Origin: Epiperipatus broadwayi
Taxonomy: Eukaryota; Onychophora; Udeonychophora; Euonychophora; Peripatidae
DNA: 64,000 nt
Assembly (NCBI GenBank): GCA_028023455.1
Contig: JAQFVV010012510.1
Coordinates: 1,713,420 to 1,777,419, forward strand
Direction: 5' to 3'
In this document: one piece after another, positions 23,740 to 36,830 of the stretch
Layout of the letters: every line of letters begins with the position of its first letter
Numbering within the stretch: the first letter of the stretch is position 1
Made by a program: the position numbers and the translations under genes
The notes under the pieces: model-generated
The model's database searches: none
Seen by the model: the letters and a program-made list of their open reading frames with translations, nothing else
Told to the model about the DNA's origin: nothing

Positions 23740-24835
23740 TAAATTATTTAATCTACGGGCTAAAGTTTATATTTTAATCTGATTTTTTTTTTTTTTTGGC
23801 AATCTGCGCATTGCAGTTTCTATATTTTTATATAAAGATTGTATTTGGACTATAGCATTTGCTTTTGATTTTACTCATTTACCAGAATATTTGTCCGATT
23901 ACGGTAATATTTATAAGTATGGCGGTCTATAATCTTTCGATGCAATTGTTATGCAATTATTTGTTTATCTTCCAATAACTTTTAAATATTAATAATTACA
24001 TATTCTTTATTATTAACTTCCTAAATAGAGTTGTGTTTTTAAAGCTAATTATTTTTGTTTATGTAATAGAACATTTTTTTTTACTGTTCTTTAAGTTTTA
24101 GACTTCTCTTGAATCCGGTTGCTTTATTTATTTATTTTTTAATATCTATTTTGTAATTTAATACGTCGTATTTTTAAAAATATTTAAAAAAATTCACTGG
24201 AATAAAATATGAATATTATTTATCAGCTCTCTTTTCCAATATTATGAAATGGTTTTTAATAGCTGAAAGGAAGTTGATACGACCCAGGAAGTAAAGAAAT
24301 GATACGGATAGATTTCGATTTATCAGTTGTACAAATCTTTCTATGTTATTAACTATTTATTACAGAATAAATCTTTTAAATTTTTTGTTTGTTTATTTAT
24401 TTTTAAATAAAATTTTTATTGCAGCAAATATGTATAATTAAAATATTTTAAGTTACTAATGTCTATTGATATTCCATGTAAAAAAAAAGACAAAACAATC
24501 TAGCTCATTGCAGGTTAAAGGTCTTTCTAACAACTCTTCAAAAGTGACCAGCAAAAGGAAAGACACTATTTATTAAGCTAGCCAAAGGCTCGATGGTGAA
24601 AATTTTTATAAATATTTAACCCTTATTTTACATTTTAGCTAAAAATAGATAAATACCCATTTATTGACCAATTAGTGGATGACTAGTTAATTATCTATTG
24701 ATCAACTTATCTTGAAGAAAAGTTCTAAGCTACACGGAATCGGAAATTTCTTTTGATATGAATTGAAGTTCCAAATAAATTATATAATTATGAAATTTAA
24801 ACTATTTATATGAACTTCTCACTTTTTTTTTCCAT
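23740..24835. other. AT-rich non-coding DNA
   Basis: About 1.1 kb with T-rich runs. No gene or repeat was identified. Confidence 0.4.
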
Positions 24836-24920
24836 ATGTCAAATGCGTTGACCAGAAAGCGAACCCGAGCAGCTGCTTGGAAGGCAGCTATGCTAACTGT
24901 TAGGCCATCAACGCTTGAAG
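24836..24920 (-). mobile_element. tRNA-derived SINE
   Basis: The reverse complement of the SINE family: box B gcgaacccg near 24859 and head caacgcttg at 24909. The T-run at 24826 is the tail. An imperfect 12-bp target duplication (cttctcactttt near 24815-24826, ctcctcactttt at 24921-24932) supports retroposition. Confidence 0.85.
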
Positions 24921-25405
24921 CTCCTCACTTTTGTACTGGTTTTTAATTTTTTTTTATAATACTGATTTAATCTATGTGGAAAGTACTAGGAATACATTTA
25001 AATCATAGATATAAGATATTTTCTTTAATCTTGATTCAAAAAATTTTCTGCCTTTCAGAGAATAGGTTATCTCAAATAGCAACTGTATAAAATTCACTGT
25101 TTTTAATTTTATTTAACATTATGTTGGAAAATATTTAATATGTTTTATAAATTGCTAGTAGCAATCATTATTAAAAAGCCTGGTTTCTTGTTGCCAAATG
25201 CGCTTCTTAGTGAATTCATCAAGATAAATGAATGTTGGAATGCTTGACAATGAACAAAATTAAATTCACCGTAAAGTGATTATTGACATCATTTTAGTAA
25301 TTCTTATCTCAGTAATTTAATTATGAATATGATATTCAATTAAGATGGAAAACTATTTCATTTTTTATTGTTGGTCCAATTATTAAATTAATTCTCTAAT
25401 CCTTT

Positions 25406-25512
25406 ATATGTTAAAGCATTGACCGGGAAGCGAACCTGGGCCAGCTGCTTCGAAGGCAGCTATGCTAACCAGTAGACCACCAATGCTTGACACTAGACCA
25501 CCAACGCTTGAC
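25406..25512 (-). mobile_element. tRNA-derived SINE with 16-bp TSD and duplicated head
   Basis: Flanked by aattctctaatccttt at 25390-25405 and 25513-25528, a perfect target-site duplication. The 5' head is present twice (accaccaatgcttgac, then accaccaacgcttgac), a partial tandem duplication of about 22 bp at the 5' end. Confidence 0.9.
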
Positions 25513-25854
25513 AATTCTCTAATCCTTTTTAAACATTTCTTGTACAATCTCATGCACTATACAAACCAATAAGAGAAAAAAAATCTTTTAACAATTTTTG
25601 CCTTTAAATGATTTTCAGATTGAGAATGAAGATCTACTTAAATATCTTAATAGATTTTTAGATAAAAAGACAGATAAGATGTTGTACATCCTCTAAAATA
25701 TACTGCTGCAGCATATAACGAGTTAAAGAATAGAGGATTTAATCATAATACAGCTATTTCATCTTAGTTGTGTATATGCATGAAAATGAAACATAAATAA
25801 CCTATCAATATACATAAAAGTACTAATTATTTTTATTTATTCAAGGATGCTCTA

Positions 25855-26470
25855 TATCAATGGTGGGAACCTTTTTTCTGCCAATGGCCATTTGGATATT
25901 TATAACATTCCCAGACATACAAAATTATGCCTAATTATTAGAGGTGGGCAACTTTTTCAACTTGCAGGCCAATTTCTACTTTCCCTTTTTAAACAAGAGT
26001 CATAATTTTTTTATAAATTAAAAAATAAAGTAACATCATTATTATTAATAACTGTTCCACATTTAATAACATTTTTTTCCAATTTGCTTTGTAGCATATT
26101 TATATTCTTTATGTTCTGGACAGATATATTTTACAGCAGCTAGATTTCAGTCTTTTGTAAACTCCCTTCAGAAAATGATTTCAAATTTCAGACTTGTTTA
26201 TACTTTTATGAAACATGTCAGCCACTTGATGAAATTCCTTATCAAGTTTTTTGTTTAAATATTTCTTTTTTACCCTACAATTTTATTGTAATCAGAATGT
26301 TTTGATAAATAATACTTTTTAATGGCATGTTTTTATTAACTGAAATACTTTTCAGACATATTAGGCATATTGATTTATTATTTCTTTCTATAACAAAAAA
26401 ATATGCATTGGACCATTTTTTTTTTGAAGTACGCTATGTTCTGTGTCAATTTTTATCTTATTCAGTGTAA
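25855..26470. mobile_element. Possible decayed hAT-like element
   Basis: Two stretches, caatggtgggaacc at 25858 and tagaggtgggcaact at 25940, resemble hAT-type termini. The following DNA has weak protein-like reading on the minus strand (FHQVADMFHK near 26225). No matching second end or 8-bp duplication was found. Confidence 0.25.
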
Positions 26471-26492
26471 TCATCTTAATAAAAAAAATTGA

Positions 26493-26752
<260 letters not shown>

Positions 26753-26855
26753 AGTAAAATTTGAGTTTTATTTTTTCAAGTATATCTTAATATGCAAAAA
26801 TCACTATAAAACAAATGAAATAGATGAAATCATAAGATATAGCAGATAAGCGTGT

Positions 26856-27339
26856 TTGCGTGTGCATAAATACACATTAACACAAACACACACCTATAAT
26901 ATTTATTTGCAACCTGAAATAATTATTGAATTATTATTAAACTATTTGTACTTTTATAGAAAGTTGCTATTATCTAAATTCCTATTTGCAATATTAACTA
27001 ATATGACGTTATTGCATAGAGGAAGCGGTTGCAGATATCAAGATATGAGGAAATGTGTAACCTCATACTTTTCTGTATTAGTTTAATAATTTTATGTGGT
27101 GCCTTTTGCTTTATAAGACTTGAGTATTTTTTAATTAGTCAACATATAACAAAATATTTTTCTCTTATATAAATATACATTAAAGTTTTTTTTATTTAAA
27201 AAAAAGTAATCTAAATTTTTAAATAATTTACTTTAATAATCTTAGCTGTGCGGCTACAGAGATTATGATTAACTTTTAAACAAAATATTGCATTATCTTA
27301 TAATCAAGATTTCCTAAATGAAATATATAAATAAGTTTT
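26856..27339. other. AT-rich non-coding DNA
   Basis: No recognised gene. The short frame at 26856-27086 has no visible domain. Confidence 0.4.
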
Positions 27340-27900
27340 AATCATTTGTTCTTTATATATTTTTAATCTTTAATGTTTATATCTGTGCTAGTGATAATCT
27401 TTAGTTTAGTAAATGATTCGTGATAATCATCATTACTGTATTTATCTGAAAGGAGGGGGTCAAAGATGTGGGTGGAGTAAGTCTGACACTTGTAAATTAA
27501 AATGTAATAATTTACTATTGACAAATACTCTTCATATTATAGAGATATATGTGGGCCAACTGATGAGTGCTGGTTCAGCATGAAATGCATTTTGAGGATC
27601 ATTTGTTTTTTATTGTATTTTTATATGATTTTAAAAGAATGTGTGGAAATGTTGAGGTTATTTATATTTTATAAAAACACTACACATGGAAAAGAAAATG
27701 TGAATAACTCCATGTGTGTATGTGTGCTTAATTACAAAAAATCAGATATATTTATCTTTAACTAAGGTTTAAATTTTATATCTGTGCTGGAGACAATCTC
27801 TAGTTTAATAAATGATTAGTTTTAATCATTACTGTATTTATCTGAAGTGGATGGTATCAAAGATGTGGAGAGAGTGAGTTTGAAGCTTGTAAATCAAAAT
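27340..27900 (+). repeat. Diverged direct repeat pair around a family A hammerhead
   Basis: 27365-27505 and 27775-27900 are direct copies of about 130 bp (tatatctgtgct, attactgtatttatctgaa, tcaaagatgtg). Between them lies a family A segment with its hammerhead and the downstream tail (catttgttttttattgtatt) that also occurs near 23280. The layout resembles two flanking monomers of a tandem element. Confidence 0.6.
27555..27597 (+). ncRNA. Hammerhead ribozyme, family A, core intact
   Basis: CTGATGA (27560-27566), stem II GTGCTG-GTT-CAGCAT, GAAA (27582-27585) and palindromic ATGCAT. The cleavage base is T, followed by TTGAGG. The core residues are all present. Stem I (CCAA against TTGAGG) is imperfect, so cleavage may be weak. 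Confidence 0.7.
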
Positions 27901-29752
27901 CTTTTTTATTGTAAATATCACATAACTTGAATTATATAGTTTTAATAAATATATATATCTACATATAGAAAAGTTGTTTATATACTATAACATAATCTCT
28001 AGAGATGATACAAAATCGGCATTGGAACAAAGATTAATTTTGTAAAATGCTATTGGAATTAAATGGATTAATATAATTAATTAATATTAAATACAGTCAT
28101 AATAAAAAGAAATAATTTTTTTCCATAGGCAAGTCACACATTATAGGCTGTGTTATTCATTTACCTAAATGATAGTTGTAATCAAATAATCAAATGTAGA
28201 TTGTTACCCTTTTTTATCTTTCTCAGTCGTTTGCACATTCTGTTTAGGAGATATTAAAAATTACATCTAAAAGAATATTACTAATAATAACTAGTTTATA
28301 TTATATGTTGTCAAAAAAAAATTATAAAAATCAATCAAATAAATAAACAAATGGAATTTAAATTAAATGAAATTTAATATAGTTAGAATTTAAACTTAAT
28401 TGATAATTAGAAATTTGAAAACTTTTATTTTTGACAACTTTTAGATCACTGATCATGGCATCCCAAAAATGTGTATGGAAACCACAATTTTCTTATTATG
28501 ATATTAATTAAAAAATTGAATTATTAAAAAAACCAGTCAAAAGAATGATTATCCAAAAGAAATATGAATATTTGTATTGCATACTGATTCTCAAGTGTAC
28601 ACAGCATATAAAATCAAGGTATTTACATGTTAGTCTGGGGTGAGATTTCACATAAGTATTACACTGGCACTTTGTGATCTCATAAAATAACATTTGCATG
28701 GAATCTTCTGACAATCTTAATACATTAATTTTCATAAATGATGACAAGTAAGATTATTTAGCACAAAATTGATGATCCTTAACTTTATTTTGTGGAAATA
28801 AACAAACACATATTTATGTTTTAAATAAAATAATGAGAACTGAAAATGGCACCTATAACTTCATTTACTGGAAATAAACAAATATGTATTTATATATATT
28901 TTTTTTTGCAAGAAATGATGTTGCAACAATTAAACTTTTAGCAATATACATTTATTCCAATAAAAAAGAAAAGCAAAAGACTTTCTTACAATCATTGCTG
29001 AACTGAAGTTATTTATGTCCTACAAAATGCAAACTAAAATGTAGTTATAATTTATCCAAAAGATGCTTACATCTAGCAGCTTTGCATTTTTCTCAGAATA
29101 ATATGCTACATGCATAAGTTTCTCATATATAGTTATCCCAGTGTATAACCATTTTTTGAAAGTAGTGAATGATTGCATTGTCCTCGGTAGCTGGCAGTTC
29201 CCAAATCTTAATCATTTTCAATGGATAAAAAAGTCATTCAAAAAATTTACTCAGCTGGAATTAAATCTGGACTGTAAATCATGTGTACACCTTACATTTA
29301 GATGATTGATTAATTATCCTAGCATTTTTTCACGACATTACAGCATACTTTAACTCATAAAATTAGCAGCAAAACCAACATTTTGATTACTAGCCTTCTC
29401 CTGATAAGAATATTATCTAATATTCATTTAAAAAATTAATTTATTTCCTTTTTAGTTGATTGTAAATGTGCTTAATTTGATCTTTATTTACATATTTGTT
29501 TGTGCCACCATTTTTCAGTACAACCACACTAATCTGTAAGTACCAAAATTACTAATTTTGCAATTACATGTTAAAAGTTTATTTTCAAAACATTTGGCAA
29601 CACTTTCTAATAATCAACCATATTTTCATCAACTATTATGACTTAGCAAAATTGTGTGCTTAAAGAGTATTGTTTCCTTAGTATATTCTATCAATATGCT
29701 GTGTGAAAAACACACATTGATTCGCAAGTACATATAACATAAAATATTTGTT
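27901..29752. other. AT-rich non-coding DNA with old repeats
   Basis: No supported gene. Segments such as ggaaataaacaaa recur at 28792 and 28870, which suggests an old internal duplication. Confidence 0.35.
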
Positions 29753-29965
29753 TTAAGCCAATAAACATCACATGATCACAATTTCTTATGCTTGCTCATA
29801 ACTGTTATTCAAACATGCAAAACTCTCAAAGGCCACAAGCCAGAAACTTGTCTGGGGTATTGGATGAGTAGGCACTAGATGGGGATTTTATGCACAAGCC
29901 TTCTGGCATTCATTGATTACTCTGGCTTGCATTGAGTGGCAATACATATAAAGAGTTTTGCCTGT
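29753..29965 (+). mobile_element. Family B element, deleted copy with 13-bp TSD
   Basis: 213 bp flanked by taaaatatttgtt at 29740-29752 and 29966-29978. The left part (gcaaaactctc) jumps directly to aaaggccacaagcc, which removes CTGATGA and the 5' stem I strand. GAAAC, the TTGTC cleavage region and TGGGG remain at 29843-29856. The ribozyme is dead by deletion. Confidence 0.8.
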
Positions 29966-30904
29966 TAAAATATTTGTTATAACAAATTACATGTATAAAA
30001 AAGTTACCAGGTCAGTTAATGTTGATTCTTAAAATGAATGTTAACGGAAAAATAATGATAGAGAATTGTTTAATATCTTATCACTTTTATATTTAAATGT
30101 ATATTCAAAAATCACAATTTGTGAAATAGTATGTAAAAAATCTACAACTTGCATTAACAAATTTCCTGCCAGAGATGCAATATAACATTTTTTCACAGTA
30201 AAATAAATGCAAGTAATGAATTTATTTCTGTTTTTTCTTTTTTTAATTAATGTGTTTAAAACAATAATTGCCAATAAATTACGTTAAATAAAATTATACT
30301 AATAAATTACATTAAATGTTTTTCAATGAATACTGTTTAAATGTTTTTTTTTTTTAAAAAAAGAAAAGATAATCTTTTCAAAGCAGTAAGTGTATAAATA
30401 CTAATTATTATTATTTTTTAGACATTACGATTATTCAAATGATTTTGTTCCCATTCATAACATTTTATAATCCTAAAAAAGTCAAAAAACAAGAATTTTA
30501 AAAATGATGGTGTTTAACTGCAGTAAAAAGATATGTTAAAGGTTTGGTGCAGTGATAGAGTATACGATTCAAGGACTAAATGTTTGTGGCATGATTTTAA
30601 GCTAAGGAAAATACAAAAATCTTAAATTTGGTCAAACAAAGCTATTCTTATCAGCTCCAGCATGCAACTTTGGTGCTCAAACAATATAAAATATCGTAAG
30701 CAACAAACTTCACAATTAATACTTGATTTCAATAAAGAGTAATCAAATATTCTTCTGTTATAACTTTAATGATCTTATATATTTGGGTATTCTTTTACTT
30801 ATCAAATATTTTAAATACATATTCATAAACATGTTATCCTATTTTGATTATCTTTAATAATAAATACTCTTAATATATAATTCTCATAATAATACTTTTA
30901 ATAT

Positions 30905-32165
30905 TAGCAATAATAATAGTAGTAGTAGTAGTATCAGTAGCCATAGCCATAGCAGTAGTAGTAGCAGTAGCCATAGCCATAGCCATAAACATAGCCGTAG
31001 CAGTAGCAGTAGAAGTAGCCATAGCCATAACTATAGCTATAGCAGTAGAAGCAGCCATTGCAGTAGCAGTAGAAGTAGCCATAACCATAGCAGTAGAAGT
31101 AGCCATAGCAGTAGCAGTAGAAGCAGCCATAACCATAGCAGTAGCAGTAGAAGTAGCCATAGCCATAACCATAGCAGTAGAAATAGCCATAGCAGTAGCA
31201 GTAGAAGCAGCCATAATCATAGCAGTAGCAGTAGAAGTAGCCATAGCCATAACTATAGCAGTAGAAGTAGCCATAACAGTAGCAGTAGAAGCAGCCATAA
31301 CCATAGCAGTAGCAGTAGAAGTAGCCATAGCCATAACCATAGCAGTAGAAGTAGCCATAGCAGTAGCAGTAGAAGCAGCCATAACCATAGCAGTAGCAGT
31401 AGAAGTAGCCATAGCCATAACCACAGCAGTAGAAGTAGCCATAGCAGTAGCAGTAGAAGCAGCCATAACCATAGCAGTAGCAGTAGAAGCAGCCATAACC
31501 ATAGCAGTAGAAGTAGCCATAGCAGTAGCAGTAGAAGCAGCCATAACCAGAGCAGTAGCAGTAGAAGTAGCCATAGCCATAACCATAGCAGTAGAAGTAG
31601 CCATAGCAGTAGCAGTAGAAGCAGCCATAACCATAGCAGTAGCAGTAGAAGTAGCCATAGCCATAACCATAGCAGTAGAAGTAGCCATAGCAGTAGCAGT
31701 AGAAGCAGCCATAACCATAGCAGTAGCAGTAGAAGTAGCCATAGCCATAACCATAGCAGTAGAAGTAGCCATAGCAGTAGCAGTAGAAGCAGCCATAACC
31801 ATAGCAGTAGCAGCAGAAGTAGCCATAGCCATAACCATAGCAGTAGAAGTAGCCATAGCAGTAGCAGTAGAAGCAGCCATAGCCATAGCAGTAGCAGTAG
31901 AAGTAGCCATAGCCATAACCATAGCTGTAGAAGTAGCCATAGCAGTAGCAGTAGAAGCAGCCATAACCATAGCAGTAGCAATAGAAGTAGCCATAGCCAT
32001 AACCATAGCAGTAGAAGTAGCCATAGCAGTAGCAGTAGAAGCAGCCATAACCATAGCAGTAGCAGTAGAAGTAGCCATAGCCATAACCATAGCAGTAGAA
32101 GTAGCTATAGCAGTAGTAGTAGAAGCAGCCATAACCATAGCAGTAGCAGATGCTGTATCAGTATC
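30905..32165 (-). repeat. Higher-order tandem repeat of 84 bp (15 units) built from hexamers
   Basis: The plus strand is made of cagtag, ccatag and aagtag hexamers arranged in an 84-bp unit. On the minus strand one frame stays open for 438 codons with a 28-residue unit starting MVMAASTATAMATSTAMV, and a second frame is open for 242 codons of Leu and Trp. Openness in more than one frame, together with strict multiples of three and six, shows that repeat structure explains the frames. No promoter or signal peptide is seen. I treat it as a minisatellite, not a gene. Confidence 0.85.
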
Positions 32166-32514
32166 AGTACAGTTTAAAAGTATCAAGAAGTGGTTTTTTA
32201 ATAATATAATTGATCATAGGAATATAAAATCTTTTAGAACTTTCATAGCAAAATTAAAAACAAAATGTAAAAAAATATCAATCCCTTTTGAAATGATAGA
32301 TTTAATTACGTTTTTTAAAGTGGAGATCCAATATTAAAGTGAAAAAACTCTTAGAATACTCTTTGGTAATTAGTACTGCAAAATATTGGGATTTAACAAC
32401 AATTTGAAAACAAATAAATAATTCTCAGCAAAATCATGTTTGTTTTAATTTAACTATAGTGCATAAATACAATATCAGATAGAACTTCTTTCGTATGCAT
32501 TACATATATCATAA

Positions 32515-33790
32515 TAAACATCATCATTTTCAACCAGTATTGCTCCACTGCAGAATGAAGGTCTCTTCAAATTCAATCCATCTCCAATCTCTAGCCACTC
32601 TTCTCCACATCATTCCTGCACCCTTCCTTAATTCATCTATCCATCTCACATGCAACCTCTTTTTAAGTCTTTTGCAATCTCTTGGAATCCAATTTATGAT
32701 TTCAACTATCCATGTATTATCCTCTCTTCTAACAATACATCCAACCTAACTCCACTTCAATCTCTTAATTCTTTCAATGATGTTAGTTATTCTTATTTGT
32801 TCTATTATCCATATATTTTATTTTTGATCTCTTTTTGTTATCTGAAAGTTTCTTATTGCTCTTCTGTTAAGTGCCAAGTTTCAAATCCATAAGTAAAAAC
32901 TGGTAAAACACATGTGTTAAAGATCTTTCTTTTCAAACACATAGACATGTTTTCTTTTAGTAATAGGTTTCCTATCAAAAGATCTCCAACCAAGTTTAAT
33001 TCCCTAAATTAATTTTATCCATTATGTTTTATCTGTAGCAATAATCTGAACAAGATATTTGTGGTTAATTTCTTCTAACTCACTGTTATCAATCTTTATT
33101 TTTTTTATTTTGAGAAAATTCATTTTTAACATCTAACTTTAATCCTACTTTATCTGATAACTCTTGCAACATTCCTGAAATTCTAAAGCATTATTTGAAA
33201 AAACAACTACATCATCTTTAAAATCTAGATGACTTAAATAATCTCCATTTACTTTTACTCCCTTAACTTTCCATTTTAATTCACAAAATATTTTTTACAA
33301 AACTGTTGTAAAAAGTTTTGCAGTCATTGAATCACCTTATTGTACACTCTTCTCAATGTTAATCTTTTTAGTATCATTATATAATCTAATTGTTTCTCTT
33401 GCATTTTTATAAATACTCTTCAGAATATGACAGTATTTTAGATCTATATCTTGATGATCCAATGCTTTAATCATAGAAGAAATGCTTATAGAATCAAATG
33501 CATTTCATAATCTACAAGTCCAAAAACATAAGGCAACTCAGATTCACGTGTCTTTTCTATAACTTATTTTAACTTTTAAACCAATTTCCATCTTTTGGTT
33601 GGTTAAAATTCAACGTTCACTATAGACAGTTATAATTATTTTGGTAAAAATTTTGTTTAGCACTGATAAAAGACTGATGGGTCTATAATTTTTAATATCT
33701 TCTTTACCACTTTTTAAATATTAATATTGTATTCTTCTAATCATCTGATAAATCTTTATCATTTAGACATTTGGTATATATATAACTATT
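32515..33790 (-). mobile_element. Decayed LINE, reverse-transcriptase part and 3' end
   Basis: An APE-type non-LTR retrotransposon copies itself by target-primed reverse transcription. Reading from 33790 down, recognisable RT motifs appear in shifting frames: NYRPISLLSVLNKIF near 33690, GDSMTAKLFTTVL near 33330 (the QGDxxSPxLF region) and DFKDDVVVFSNNAL near 33210 (the FADD catalytic block, with F-A changed). The C-terminal domain follows and ends with the ctgcagaatgaaggtctct segment that is shared with 16.4 and 56.3 kb. Many stops and indels show it is dead. It is 5'-truncated at about 33790. The plus-strand frames at 32495-32892 are shadows of it. Confidence 0.8.
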
Positions 33791-36179
33791 TTTATTTCTG
33801 TTAGTGTAGTAACCAAATGTCAAATATTGATTTTATTTTTCATTTGAACATATAAACAAAGCTAAAACTGAAATTTGCGATAGAATTTTTATATATTATT
33901 TAATCTCATATTAAATTTAATTTCTTCATTTTTTGTGTAATGCTGTGGTACTCTATATCAGTGACGAAGTGTGACTTTTTTAGGAATGGAAGCATACTAC
34001 ATAATTTTTTTATAATGTTTTTATTTTACTTGCCACAACAATTTTTACATAATAGCTAATATTGAAACAGTATATTTCCTTCGTTATATACATTTCACCT
34101 ATTTACCCCTAAATCTATATCTGTGCCATGTTTAAACCTTAAAGAGTACCCATCTAAAAATGCTAACATGATTGTTTATGTAACACCACACACATATATA
34201 CAAATACAAAGTCTGTAATATAATTTGTATAGCTATATTGCAGCAGATATTTATTCTAAAGTCATATATGTTTTAATTTATTGTTTATCTAAATTTAAAA
34301 GTCAATTTATATTTTATACACTTAAAATTACATGTATAATGTGTAGTCTATGTACCACCATGATACATATATGGTATCATTGCTGTTTGATCATTTCATA
34401 AAATTTATAAGTTTGACTTAAAATGAGTTGTAAACCACAATTATCCATATGCACCTGTTTTAGTATAGCATGAAGAAGTCTAAATTTTGGTTTTGACAAT
34501 AATATTTTTTAAAAATTACACTTTTCTTGTAAACAAGATTTAGCCAACTGGAAGTATTGCTAAATTTGAGGAGAGAGGTAGAAATGATCAAACTTAGCCA
34601 AAAAAAATTATGTTAAAAGAGTAAAACAAAGGATTGAAATTATTTTAATAATTAAAAATATCAAAGTTCAAAGATGCTAATGGATTTACTCATGGAATAT
34701 AATTTATTAACTTTACAACTGGTTGACCAAATTATTTCATCTTTTGGCCAATTCATGCTCTAGTGAATTTTTTTGCAAGTATTATATGTTAAAAGGCGTT
34801 TAAAATGGTACATTTTATTATAATAATTTTTTTCCCGAAAATTGCATGTTAAAAGGTGGTAAATTCAAAATTCCTGCTTTTACTATAAACATAAGCCCCG
34901 CCCTGACATGTTCTCCCAATGTCTCTTGCCAAGGCTGTAAAACATTCCAATGACACAAAAATATGTTTATTTGCAAATTTATTACAGTTTTAAATATTTT
35001 TTAAAAATAATTTGCACTATATTTATTAGATATCAAGAAATATAAATTATTAATAACTTATTTTGACTTGAAATACTTTATTTTCAAAAATATAATGTTA
35101 TAATATGACCTGAACACAATTTGAAGACTAGCTTTGATGTGAAGAATCTACATTATATTTACTGAGTAAGAAAATATCATAATTTTGGAATAAATATTCA
35201 AAAAAATTAAACATTTAAAGCATAATTTGTTAGATATAAGAAAAATAAATAAATATTCATTTATGTTTTTAAAAATAATGAGAAACAAGAAATATTTCAT
35301 TGATTTTATAAACTGAAAATAATCTTTCTAGAAACGATGACGTGTAAAGTCTTTGTTTTGATTACATCCTCATTTTTTAAATATTTACAGGAACAAAATG
35401 TGAACATATAAAATTTATTTCAGTAGTAATTACAAATATCTATCAAATGAAGTCAAATTTATTATTTTCTGAAAAGAAATAATCATTTTATCATATATTT
35501 TACGTTGATGTGTGAGACAAAGAAAAACATCAGAAATGCTGAAATGTAAGAGGCATGATGCTGCAATTTGGAAAGGTTAAATTGTGAGTTGATCTCACCC
35601 AGTATACATAGACTGGATTTTATATTATAAAAAATATACTGTATAATTTAAAGAAGCATCACTACTATGCTCCACACTGATTTTAATTTTAATATGTCAG
35701 AGTAGGAAATGGTGATCTCTAGTCTCATCCTACATGTGGAATGGCATATCATCATAATGGAGATGGAAGACATTTCTGCCAATGACCTGCTGCAAGCAGA
35801 TCACAGCTAAAACCATACTGCCTATCTGAAGATCAATATTTGCCACCATCTGCTATTAAAAAGTGCTGACAGACAAGCTGCTGAGAATCCAGGTAACAAC
35901 TCTTCAAAACACTACAGAGAGCTTTAAATGTACTTTAAAACTTAGTCTTTAAAGCTAATAGCTTATAATTTTAAATGAACATTCAAAATAACTCTTTAAT
36001 TTCTTGTCTAAAGTAAATATGAAACCTATTATAAATCTTGCCTAAGATTATGTTTATGAACTTTAAATTTACTTATTCTAAAATAGAATAATTATAGCCA
36101 TTTGTTTATTTAAAATCTATTTTCTGGTCTATACAGTGGTTGTGCCTATATTTTTATTTCTCAAAATTTCATTTTATTA
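33791..36179. other. AT-rich non-coding DNA
   Basis: About 2.4 kb with no supported gene. The segment 33995-34060 (acttgccacaacaattttta) reappears at 37370-37415, so old interspersed repeats are present. A less AT-rich stretch at 35690-35900 has no readable domain. Confidence 0.35.
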
Positions 36180-36830
36180 TATTTAAACCACTAAACATCA
36201 CATAATCACTATCTCATACTAGCACAATACTCTCCATATATAGTGTCATCTTGTGCTAACAAGAGCAATCAATGGAAGCCTGGCTTCCATTGATTGCTCT
36301 TGTTAGCACAAGATGGCACTACTATATGGAGAGTTTTGCTGTATTTTGAATTGTTTAATAACAATTATTGTGCTAGTATGAGATAGTGATCATGTGATGT
36401 TTAGTGGTTTAACACCAATCCTGCCTAGTAGGATAGTGGTAGCTATGGTTGTTAAAGAGCCAAAGACACCAAAATGTATGGGTACTGAATTGAGTTCAGA
36501 CCCATATGACTATATAAGCTATTGAGCTTGGGTTGAAAATATTAATAGTGTTTTCAATTTCATTCTCATAGTTTTGTAGTTAAATAGAGTTAAAAGGTGG
36601 ATGCTGGAGGGTTGCATTAGATCCTAAGATCTAGGTGCAGTGCTCTCAGATCCAAGGCTCCTCACTGATGAAGGCCACAAGCCATAAACTAGTTTGGGGA
36701 TATTGGATGAGTAGGCACTAGATAGGGATTTTATGCACAAGCCTTCTGGCATCCATTGATTGCTCTTGTTAGCACAAGATGGCACTACTATATGGAGAGT
36801 TTTGCTGTATTTTGAATTGTTTATTATATT
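36180..36830. mobile_element. Family B element with a 466-bp monomer period
   Basis: A direct repeat of about 75 bp (ccattgattgctcttgttag ... attttgaattgttta) occurs at 36287 and again at 36753, giving a monomer of 466 bp. The left copy also folds back on itself (36233-36330, palindrome centred near 36280). Between them is a full family B body with the ribozyme region. This is the clearest evidence that the family exists as head-to-tail monomers. Confidence 0.8.
36660..36699 (+). ncRNA. Hammerhead ribozyme, family B, GAAA mutated
   Basis: CCTCA, CTGATGA (36665-36671) and stem II GGC-CACAA-GCC are intact. TAAA replaces GAAA, stem III reads ACTAGT, the cleavage base is T, and TGGGG closes stem I. 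One core mutation probably abolishes activity. Confidence 0.7.

Noticed and set aside
30870-32186. 438-codon minus-strand frame as a gene
   Set aside because: It lies entirely in an 84-bp tandem repeat, a second frame is open too, and no promoter, signal or domain is visible.
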